Positions 1-4,776 of a stretch of DNA of 16,872 nucleotides are shown piece after piece (the stretch's first letter is position 1; every line of letters begins with the position of its first letter). Below the pieces are notes generated by a model. That model made no database searches, was not told the origin of the DNA, and was given only the letters and a program-made list of their open reading frames with translations. The position numbers were made by a program, and so were the translations under genes. The stretch is taken from NCBI RefSeq assembly GCF_030651615.1, contig NZ_JAUSCG010000085.1, positions 1 through 16,872 on the forward strand, given 5' to 3'. The DNA is from Methanocalculus sp. (GTDB lineage Archaea; Halobacteriota; Methanomicrobia; Methanomicrobiales; Methanocorpusculaceae).

Positions 1-489
1 AACCGAGAGCGGAACAACGATCCCCGTTGCCTCTGTCGAGTTCCCCACACCCGTGGGGATGAACCGAGCGAGCCCGTCGCCCGCAACGTCTGCGTTGAGA
101 GTTCCCCACACCCGTGGGGATGAACCGTCAACAAAAGAAACGTTCATGCCAACACTCAAGAGTTCCCCACACCCGTGGGGATGAACCGACCGAGGCTCAG
201 GTATTACGGAGGATAGGAGTGAGTTCCCCACACCCGTGGGGATGAACCGGCGGTCGAGGCTGGCACCCAGATCGGCATCGAGAGTTCCCCACACCCGTGG
301 GGATGAACCGCCTCACCCGTGTAATACCCACCGGCATTAGCCGAGTTCCCCACACCCGTGGGGATGAACCGACTGAGATCTCCCTGTGTCCTAATCACCG
401 GAGGAGTTCCCCACACTCGTGGGGATGACCCTCCTGAAAAGGCGTAGCTCCATTGAAGCGCTACCAAGTTCCCCACACCCGTGGGGACA
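1..489 (+). CRISPR. CRISPR array, type I-E-like repeats, trailer end
   Basis: Positions 1-5 are the tail of a repeat cut by the window edge. Six identical 29-nt repeats follow at 38-66, 99-127, 160-188, 221-249, 282-310 and 343-371, with 32-nt spacers and an exact 61-nt period. A seventh at 404-431 has a C-to-T change in the loop and a damaged 3' end. An eighth at 466-489 keeps the stem but has lost the 3' end. Each repeat forms a stem CCCCAC/GTGGGG with loop ACCC. It begins GAGTTCCCC and ends ATGAACCG, which closely matches the layout of the E. coli type I-E repeat, whose last 8 nt become the crRNA 5' handle. By that analogy transcription is left to right, the leader lies off the left edge, and the decayed repeats mark the old trailer end. 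No cas gene is visible. Spacer targets cannot be assigned without a search. Confidence 0.97.
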
Positions 490-526
490 ACTTTTTTGAT
501 ACGTATTCGGATGTAGATCGATTCCC

Positions 527-543
527 GACTCCCCCACACCCCA
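527..543 (+). repeat. Vestigial CRISPR repeat, in register
   Basis: The sequence GACTCCCCCACACCCCA starts exactly 61 nt after the start of the degenerate repeat at 466. It matches the first 17 nt of the consensus repeat at 13 positions. The right half of the repeat, including the GTGGGG arm, is absent; the hairpin element at 542 begins there instead. I read it as a decayed and truncated last repeat. The match is short and C-rich, so chance similarity is possible, but the exact register argues against it. Confidence 0.5.
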
Positions 544-625
544 TTTATATGAAAATGCATGGGAACACCCATCATTTTCATCATGTATGCCTGTTGCCCT
601 TGTGGGCATCCTGAGCGTTTTTCCC
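542..625 (+). repeat. Hairpin element, copy 1 (other copy at 5966)
   Basis: This stretch aligns almost end to end with 5966-6050. Both copies begin with a TATA-like CATTTATATGAAA, form a first hairpin (here ATGAAAATGCATGGG, loop AACA, CCCATCATTTTCAT), share TGTATGCCTGTT, continue into a second stem (here TGCCC/GGGCA), and end in GAGC followed by an oligo-T run. A one-base length difference in the first loop puts the two copies in different reading frames, which argues against a coding role. It could be a miniature mobile element or a small RNA gene with its own TATA box and oligo-T terminator. It abuts the decayed CRISPR end and lies downstream of orc1. Confidence 0.7.
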
Positions 626-641
626 ACATCACCCACCCCAT

Positions 642-1778
642 TCACCCCTTCTTCTTCCCCCCACACACCTTCTCCACCTCCTCAGCCTCGTACCTCAGCC
701 GGATCTCGCTCGTCCTCCCCTTCGCCTGCCGGACCGTGAGCTGAACGAGCCCGAGCTTTTCGAGCGTCTTCACCCGCTCATAAAAGGAGGTATAGCAGAC
801 ACCACCCAGATCCTGCACCCTGGCAAAGACCATCCCTGAGGTGACCACCGGATAGCTCCTGAGATCCGCGATGATCCGGAGGATACACCGCTCCTTATCC
901 GAGAGAACCCGGACCGTCTCCCTCAGCCTGACCAGACTTGCATCCCCATACGCATAGACAATATCCTCCCTGACAACAGTTGAACGGGCCGCCCATTCAG
1001 CCTTCAGAACAGACCTCTTCAGAAGATCGAGTCCGACCCGGAGATCAGCCGCCTTCTGCGTCTGAAGAACAATCAGATCCAGCATCTCGGCAGAGATCAC
1101 ACCGGGCCAGATCGCCTCACGCATCCGGTCCTTCAGAATTGCACGTATCTCGTCTCCCGAATACGGGGGAAAGGAGACCTCTTCTGCACAGAGGCTCGAA
1201 GAGACGCTCCCGTCGACTGCACGGGAGAGATCAAGATCCAGATCACTCTCGCACATGATGACACTGACACGGCAGCCGGGATAGTCGAGGTACATCCTGA
1301 GGAGGGAGTAGAGGACAGAATTGAGGACATCCTCATACATCAGGTAATGGAGATCATCAAGGCAGATCAGGAGCACGATATCCCGCTCGACCATCACCTT
1401 CGCAATCGCATCCATCAGCCGACTCACCGCGACACCGGTCCTTGGTGGAGCATGGCCGAGGAGCTTTGAATAGATCCGGGAATAGACCGAATACTTCGTC
1501 CGATCGTTCTGGCAGTTCACATACACCGGGACGAGCCGTTTTGTCGCCTCCTCGATCTCTGAGAAGAGGTGGTGGATACAGGTCGTCTTCCCGGTACCCG
1601 GCAGGCCACGGCAGAGGATATTGACCGGTCTCATACCGGCCATGCCGGGCCTGATCCGGAAGGCAAGGTCTGCAAGCTGCATCTCCCGGAAAGAGATCTG
1701 ATCAGGCATATAATCGAACTCAAGGATATCGGGATTTTTAAAGAGGGTCTGATCAGATAAGAGGAATCGCTGTCTCAT
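642..1778 (-). CDS. cdc6: Orc1/Cdc6 replication initiator
   Basis: Archaeal Orc1/Cdc6 proteins bind origin repeats, help open the duplex and load the MCM helicase. The 378-aa product has a Walker A motif GLPGTGKTT (residues 58-66), a Walker B region LLICLDDL (136-143), a sensor-2-like helix with AADLRVGLDLLKR, and a C-terminal winged helix (about 300-365) for DNA binding. Walker B reads DD where the usual motif is DE. The reading frame is open further upstream to 1880, but I chose the ATG at 1778. It begins a typical N terminus, and a TATA-like CTTTATC (1807-1801 on the minus strand) lies about 26 nt before it, implying a leaderless transcript. The longer version would start inside the origin dyads. 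Placement next to the inverted repeats at 1820-2231 strongly suggests it acts on that origin. Identification is firm; the exact paralogue is not. Confidence 0.93.
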   Translation of the reverse strand: MRQRFLLSDQTLFKNPDILEFDYMPDQISFREMQLADLAFRIRPGMAGMRPVNILCRGLPGTGKTTCIHHLFSEIEEATKRLVPVYVNCQNDRTKYSVYSRIYSKLLGHAPPRTGVAVSRLMDAIAKVMVERDIVLLICLDDLHYLMYEDVLNSVLYSLLRMYLDYPGCRVSVIMCESDLDLDLSRAVDGSVSSSLCAEEVSFPPYSGDEIRAILKDRMREAIWPGVISAEMLDLIVLQTQKAADLRVGLDLLKRSVLKAEWAARSTVVREDIVYAYGDASLVRLRETVRVLSDKERCILRIIADLRSYPVVTSGMVFARVQDLGGVCYTSFYERVKTLEKLGLVQLTVRQAKGRTSEIRLRYEAEEVEKVCGGKKKG

Positions 1779-1800
1779 TCTAATCAAAATGGCGTGGAGA

Positions 1801-1807
1801 GATAAAG
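1801..1807 (-). promoter_or_regulatory. TATA box of orc1/cdc6
   Basis: The minus strand reads CTTTATC, centred 26 nt upstream of the ATG at 1778. That is the normal distance from an archaeal TATA box to the transcription start. No Shine-Dalgarno sequence precedes the ATG, so a leaderless mRNA is likely. One origin repeat (1820-1837) lies just upstream and could couple initiator binding to autoregulation. Confidence 0.5.
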
Positions 1808-1819
1808 AAGGGAGCCGTG

Positions 1820-1837
1820 TGCGGGGTGAAAGTGTTT
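1820..1837 (+). repeat. Origin recognition box-like repeat 1
   Basis: The sequence is TGCGGGGTGAAAGTGTTT. It contains a G-string (GGGG) typical of archaeal origin boxes. It is the copy closest to the orc1 promoter. Confidence 0.75.
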
Positions 1838-1876
1838 TGTTCACAGGGGATATCCCAGGGGACAGATCAGAAAAGA

Positions 1877-2054
1877 TCATACTGAGTATGAAATATCATA
1901 CTATTATTCAAAGAGAAAGAGAGCCCGTGCTCTCCTGATACATTGTTTCATTCTTCGTTCCTATAAGGGAGAGGGGTGCGGGGTGAATGTGTTTCGATCT
2001 TTTGGATATTTCACCCGGAGTATGAAGAATAATACTATTATGAAAGATCATACT
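1877..2054. repeat. Five-copy heptamer dyads AGTATGA/TCATACT
   Basis: TCATACT occurs at 1877-1883, 1896-1902 and 2048-2054; its reverse complement AGTATGA occurs at 1885-1891 and 2019-2025. The first three form alternating perfect 7-bp inverted repeats with spacers of 1 and 4 nt. The 12-mer AAAGATCATACT recurs at 1872-1883 and 2043-2054. They sit between origin repeats 1 and 2 and just after repeat 2. They may bind a second origin factor or help melting; the function is unknown. Confidence 0.65.
1977..1994 (+). repeat. Origin recognition box-like repeat 2
   Basis: The sequence is TGCGGGGTGAATGTGTTT. It differs from repeat 1 at one base and has the same orientation. Confidence 0.75.
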
Positions 2055-2072
2055 CGAGGGGAGTACCTTACC

Positions 2073-2082
2073 TTTTTTTTTT
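2073..2082 (+). other. T10 tract, candidate unwinding element
   Basis: Ten consecutive T residues lie between the right-facing and left-facing origin repeats. This is the lowest-stability point of the putative origin. It could also act as an oligo-T transcription terminator for rightward transcripts. Confidence 0.45.
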
Positions 2083-2106
2083 AGAAGGCTCTTCTGGGAT
2101 GAGAAA

Positions 2107-2124
2107 AAACACTCACACCCCGCA
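2107..2124 (-). repeat. Origin recognition box-like repeat 3
   Basis: The minus strand reads TGCGGGGTGTGAGTGTTT. Orientation is opposite to repeats 1 and 2, and the sequence is identical to repeat 4. Confidence 0.78.
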
Positions 2125-2213
2125 GGGTCAAGAGAGAATATCCACTGCCCACTTCCACACCTCATCAAAACACCACATTGTCAAAGAAAAATACGCTCAT
2201 TCCATCTTCCAAA

Positions 2214-2231
2214 AAACACTCACACCCCGCA
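2214..2231 (-). repeat. Origin recognition box-like repeat 4
   Basis: The minus strand reads TGCGGGGTGTGAGTGTTT, identical to repeat 3 and lying 107 nt from it. An A-run flanks the box in both copies, so the conserved block is slightly longer than 18 nt. Confidence 0.78.
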
Positions 2232-2310
2232 CACACGGCTCATCCCCATCATACCCCGGTGCCAACATAGGTAATGTCGAGGCATCGTATGCCCGGCAGG
2301 AGCCAGAACA

Positions 2311-2817
2311 ATGGCAACAGACTTTATCGAAAAGAGCAACACAAAGACGTCACTTAGGACTCTTCCGGTGCCGTTTATCGACACCACGGCATTCAACAGC
2401 GTGGTCGCAGATATCATCGAAAACAACCCCTTCGACTGTGTCAGTTATGAACAGGCCGGGGAGACCGTCCTGGGAGTTGTCCGGGGACGTGAACAGTATA
2501 CCGCAAGGATCGTGTACGTCAATTCGGATGGTGCACGGATCGGAGCAGCATCTGTCACCGCCCAGACCATCTCCGGGATGAATGCCGCTGCAACTGCTCT
2601 CATGGCAGACGCAGCACTCACCGCAGCAGTCGGGGGCACACCGATCCGGGATGCCGGAAAGGACACCTACTCATGTGCACTGAAGTGCCATGACGAGAAC
2701 GGGGAGACCTATACCCTCACCTTCACCAGAAAGACCGTCCGGCTTTCGAGCTACCAGGACGATCTCATCCGTGATACCGTCGAGGACTGGGCAGACACCG
2801 TCCCGGCACTCTGCTGA
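2311..2817 (+). CDS. Hypothetical protein flanking the origin
   Basis: I do not recognise this 168-aa protein. It has no obvious signal peptide, membrane segment or nucleotide-binding motif. The middle (about residues 60-110) is rich in Ala, Thr and Val and reads like alternating strand and helix. The C-terminal part has strand-like Thr-rich stretches (YTLTFTRKTVRL) followed by an acidic helix. An AGGAG-like ribosome site lies 8 nt before the ATG. Codon use fits the surrounding genome, so it is likely a real resident gene. Its position immediately right of the origin repeats, facing away from orc1, raises the possibility of a role linked to replication or its timing, but nothing in the sequence shows that. 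Confidence 0.75.
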   Translation: MATDFIEKSNTKTSLRTLPVPFIDTTAFNSVVADIIENNPFDCVSYEQAGETVLGVVRGREQYTARIVYVNSDGARIGAASVTAQTISGMNAAATALMADAALTAAVGGTPIRDAGKDTYSCALKCHDENGETYTLTFTRKTVRLSSYQDDLIRDTVEDWADTVPALC

Positions 2818-2821
2818 AACC

Positions 2822-2840
2822 GGGGAATACCTCCCCCTTT
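2822..2840 (+). terminator. Possible hairpin terminator after the 168-aa gene
   Basis: A short GGGGA/TCCCC stem with a 5-nt loop follows the stop codon at 2817 by a few bases and is trailed by CTTT. The T-run is short, so the call is weak. Confidence 0.3.
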
Positions 2841-2884
2841 CAGCACCTCTGTCTTCCCGCTTTCACGATCAAACAGGCAGGAAG

Positions 2885-2904
2885 CCCATGACTTTAGTCT
2901 TGGG
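2885..2904 (+). repeat. Left-flank hairpin of the IS element
   Basis: CCCATGAC, loop TTTA, GTCTTGGG, with one mismatch in the stem. It is nearly the same as the right-end hairpin and in the same orientation. Confidence 0.7.
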
Positions 2905-2926
2905 AGGAATGCCGACATAAATATCA

Positions 2927-2937
2927 TTAAATATATT
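2927..2937 (+). promoter_or_regulatory. TATA box of tnpB
   Basis: TTAAATATATT is centred 25 nt before the ATG at 2957, with no Shine-Dalgarno between. This supports a leaderless tnpB mRNA starting at that ATG rather than the in-frame TTG at 2936. Confidence 0.5.
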
Positions 2938-2956
2938 GAATAATGACATCTATTTA

Positions 2957-4087
2957 ATGCTTCTAACGGTGAAGACGAAACTCCACCCAACAAAGGATCA
3001 ACACCTAAAACTTCTCCGTACAATGGAGCGGTTCAATGAAGCATGTAACTACGTTTCAGAATTTGCCTGGAGAAACAAGGTTTTTGATAAAGTTACAATC
3101 CAAAAAAACCTCTATTATGACATCCGCAGCCAGTTCGGGTTGTCAGCTCAGATGACCGTCCGCCTTGTCGGAAAAGTATCTGAAAGTTATCTTGCGGATC
3201 GATCCTGTTACCATGAATTTAAACCCCATGGTGCAATCATCTACGATCAACGTATCCTGACGATAAAAACTCTTGACGCGTGTTCAATCCTAACACTTGA
3301 AGGAAGAGAAAAGATATCAATGTCATTTGGCAGATCCCAACCTCTCGACCTGAAACGAGTCAGAGGACAGGCTGATCTCGTCCTTATAAAAAACCAATTT
3401 TATCTTCTTATTGTGGTTGATGTTCCTGAAGAACCCCAGATCCAACCCAAAGAGATCATCGGAGTCGATCTCGGTATAGTCAATATTGCAACCACTTCAA
3501 CAGGTGAAATCTTCTCCGGTAAGAAATGCACTGAATCCAGAGAAAAATACACTCGTATCAAAGGAATATTCCAATCCGTTGGTACATGGAATGCAAAAAA
3601 ACACTTAAAGAAAATCAGTAAGAAAGAGCGCCGATTCAAAAATGATACAAACCACTGTATCAGTAAACAGATTGTTGCTGAAGCTAAAGACACCCAATCC
3701 GGTATCGCGTTAGAGGATCTAACGGGTATCAGAGATCGGGTTCCCGGTTATAAAGCCTTAACCTCAGCAATCGGTAAATGGGCGTTCTATGAAATTGCGA
3801 TGTATATCCGGTATAAAGCGCATATGGTGGGTATCCCGGTATATCTTGTAGATCCACAGTATACGTCTCAACAATGTTCTCATTGCGGGTATACAAGTAA
3901 GGAAAACCGAAAAACTCAATCGGATTTTTTCTGTATCGACTGCGGACATGCTGAAAACGCCGATATCAACGCCGCAAAAAACATCGCATCAAGGGCTGAT
4001 GTCAACCAGCCTATCGCACTCCGTCCTGAACCCAAGAGATCAGGAAGATGGAAGGGCAAGCCCACGACTTTAGTCGTGGGTAGTTGA
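2957..4087 (+). CDS. tnpB: TnpB RNA-guided nuclease (IS1341 type)
   Basis: TnpB proteins are RNA-guided DNA endonucleases encoded by IS200/IS605 elements and are ancestors of Cas12. The 376-aa product keeps the RuvC-like catalytic set: D171 in GVDLGIVNIATTSTG, E253 in ALEDLTGI and D336 in ADINAAKNI. It also has a four-cysteine zinc ribbon (C307, C310, C326, C329) in the family pattern CSHCGYTSKENRKTQ. Length fits an intact TnpB of 350-400 aa. I chose the ATG at 2957 because the family starts about eight residues before the PTKDQ motif and a TATA box is correctly spaced; a TTG at 2936 is the alternative. The last codons read through the right-end hairpin, as is usual for this family. It appears intact and probably active as a nuclease, though mobility needs TnpA from elsewhere. 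Confidence 0.95.
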   Translation: MLLTVKTKLHPTKDQHLKLLRTMERFNEACNYVSEFAWRNKVFDKVTIQKNLYYDIRSQFGLSAQMTVRLVGKVSESYLADRSCYHEFKPHGAIIYDQRILTIKTLDACSILTLEGREKISMSFGRSQPLDLKRVRGQADLVLIKNQFYLLIVVDVPEEPQIQPKEIIGVDLGIVNIATTSTGEIFSGKKCTESREKYTRIKGIFQSVGTWNAKKHLKKISKKERRFKNDTNHCISKQIVAEAKDTQSGIALEDLTGIRDRVPGYKALTSAIGKWAFYEIAMYIRYKAHMVGIPVYLVDPQYTSQQCSHCGYTSKENRKTQSDFFCIDCGHAENADINAAKNIASRADVNQPIALRPEPKRSGRWKGKPTTLVVGS

Positions 4088-4105
4088 CTCTGTAATGATT
4101 GTCAG
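3960..4105 (+). ncRNA. Predicted reRNA/omegaRNA of the tnpB element
   Basis: In characterised TnpB systems the guide RNA covers the 3' end of tnpB and the right-end hairpin, with the guide taken from DNA just beyond the element. Here the scaffold would end with the perfect hairpin 4061-4080 and the guide would start near 4088. The boundaries are inferred from the family; only the hairpin and gene context are seen directly. Confidence 0.45.
4061..4080 (+). repeat. Right-end hairpin of the IS element
   Basis: A perfect palindrome CCCACGAC, loop TTTA, GTCGTGGG lies inside the last codons of tnpB. It is followed by TAGTTGAC, a common right-end sequence in archaeal IS1341-type elements. Confidence 0.8.
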
Positions 4106-4160
4106 GTTTGTGGGGGGGTAGCCTCAAAGAACAAAGCAAAGAAGAAGCAGCATGATAATG

Positions 4161-4195
4161 TAAAAAGAAATTTATTACCGGCTTTTTTAACCGGT
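4161..4195 (-). terminator. Hairpin and T-rich terminator of the SpoVS gene
   Basis: On the minus strand a stem ACCGG/CCGGT with a 9-nt A-rich loop (4195-4177) lies 12 nt after the stop. It is followed by AATAAATTTCTTTTTA. This would end leftward transcription before the transposon. Confidence 0.55.
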
Positions 4196-4207
4196 TTTTG
4201 GAATTGC

Positions 4208-4564
4208 CTATTCAGGCCTGAACTCAACAACCAGCCGGATACCGGTCCTGTCTTCTCCATTGATATCAATATCGATGAATGAAGGGCTGCAGATGAGATC
4301 GCGTCCGTTCGGGGCGACGATACCACGAGCGATTGCTATTGCTTTGATAGCCTGGTTCTGTGATGATGCACCGATCGTCTGAAGTTCGGCCTTTCCACGC
4401 TCTTTGATCACTGCTACCAGAAGACCGGCAAGATTCTTTGGGGATGACTGGGCTCCAACCTTAATCTTCCCGTCTTTAATATTCATCGGCAAATTGTTAG
4501 TTTCTACACTGTATCTGGTCTCTTCATTGATTTGGGTCTCGTCTGTTTCAATGCCATTTGTCAT
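4208..4564 (-). CDS. SpoVS-family (Alba-like) protein
   Basis: SpoVS is a small bacterial protein with an Alba-like fold that affects sporulation and septation in Bacillus; its molecular role and ligand are unsettled. Residues 34-115 of this 118-aa product follow the family closely: KVGAQSSPKNLAGLL, KERGKAELQTIGA, QNQAIKAIAIARGIVAP, then DLICSPSF and DIDINGEDRTGIRLVVE. The first 33 residues are an extra acidic and polar N terminus that ordinary SpoVS (about 86 aa) lacks. The start at 4564 is supported by a strong GGAGGT site 9 nt upstream; a later Met27 would give a classic-length protein but has no such site. It stands alone with its own TATA box and terminator. Occurrence in an archaeon suggests transfer from bacteria. 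An RNA- or DNA-binding role is inference from the fold. Confidence 0.92.
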   Translation of the reverse strand: MTNGIETDETQINEETRYSVETNNLPMNIKDGKIKVGAQSSPKNLAGLLVAVIKERGKAELQTIGASSQNQAIKAIAIARGIVAPNGRDLICSPSFIDIDINGEDRTGIRLVVEFRPE

Positions 4565-4572
4565 AATTGTTT

Positions 4573-4578
4573 ACCTCC
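4573..4578 (-). promoter_or_regulatory. Strong Shine-Dalgarno site of the SpoVS gene
   Basis: The minus strand reads GGAGGT 8-9 nt before the ATG at 4564. It decides for the long N terminus. Confidence 0.75.
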
Positions 4579-4627
4579 AATGTTTCTGGAATAGTATGCT
4601 CTATGAAAGACGTTTCAGCTTCTCCAA

Positions 4628-4657
4628 TTTCCCTTGCATATAAAGTTTATCGGGAAA
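4628..4657 (-). promoter_or_regulatory. SpoVS promoter: TATA box inside an inverted repeat
   Basis: The minus strand has CTTTATATGC (4645-4636) with an A-rich BRE-like stretch just upstream. It predicts a start near 4612 and a leader of about 45 nt. The TATA box is enclosed by TTTCCC (4657-4652) and GGGAAA (4633-4628), a 6-bp inverted repeat that could be an operator. The rest of 4658-4776 shows no clear feature. Confidence 0.55.
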
Positions 4658-4776
4658 CTGAAATCACAATAAAGGATGGATTTTGATTAAATAAATAGCT
4701 TCTGGACGGAAATAGCATTGAGAAATGATGTGGGGATCCTGATGCAGTGACATGCCCCGGAATGAGGCACTCACCA

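Larger units (their letters stand above)
1818..2235. other. Putative chromosomal replication origin (oriC)
   Basis: The gene-free stretch between orc1 and the gene at 2311 holds four copies of an 18-nt repeat with consensus TGCGGGGTG, three variable bases, then GTGTTT. Two copies (1820-1837 and 1977-1994) point right. Two (2107-2124 and 2214-2231) point left and are identical to each other. Between the inner pair lie a T10 run (2073-2082) and AT-rich dyads that could serve as the unwinding element. Inverted G-rich repeats around an AT-rich core beside an orc1 gene are the known design of archaeal origins with origin recognition boxes. A weaker fifth copy may lie near 2150-2164. Initiation activity is inferred, not shown. 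Confidence 0.8.
2881..4088 (+). mobile_element. IS200/IS605-family element, IS1341 type (tnpB only)
   Basis: A hairpin at 2885-2904 (CCCATGAC, loop TTTA, GTCTTGGG, one mismatch) and a perfect hairpin at 4061-4080 (CCCACGAC, loop TTTA, GTCGTGGG) flank a single tnpB gene. The 23 nt starting AAGCCCA match at 21 positions between the two ends. Elements of this family use subterminal hairpins instead of inverted repeats and make no target duplication. No TnpA transposase is present, so the element would depend on one supplied elsewhere. The gene is AT-richer than its neighbours, fitting acquisition. Exact cleavage sites are not determined; the left hairpin might instead be a remnant of another copy. 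Confidence 0.8.

Noticed and set aside
204..666. Minus-strand open frames across the CRISPR array
   Set aside because: They translate the repeat over and over (VIPTGVGN/SSPRVWGT-type periodic peptides); they are by-products of the array.
559..744. 61-codon plus-strand frame running from the hairpin element into orc1
   Set aside because: It overlaps the orc1 3' end antisense, has Pro/His-rich low-complexity sequence, and uses a different frame from the second element copy.
1779..1880. N-terminal extension of orc1 from 1880
   Set aside because: It shows no family similarity, would place the start in the origin dyads, and is upstream of the best TATA box.
2150..2164. Possible fifth origin box
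   Set aside because: Only a partial match to the consensus with gaps needed; not strong enough to list as a feature.
1908..2168. 86-codon minus-strand frame in the origin region
   Set aside because: It reads through origin repeats and dyads, has no ribosome site and looks like chance coding.
2099..2581. 160-codon plus-strand frame overlapping the origin and the 168-aa gene
   Set aside because: It covers two origin boxes and then runs out of frame inside a better-supported gene; its composition (Arg, Ser, Pro rich) is typical of a shadow frame.
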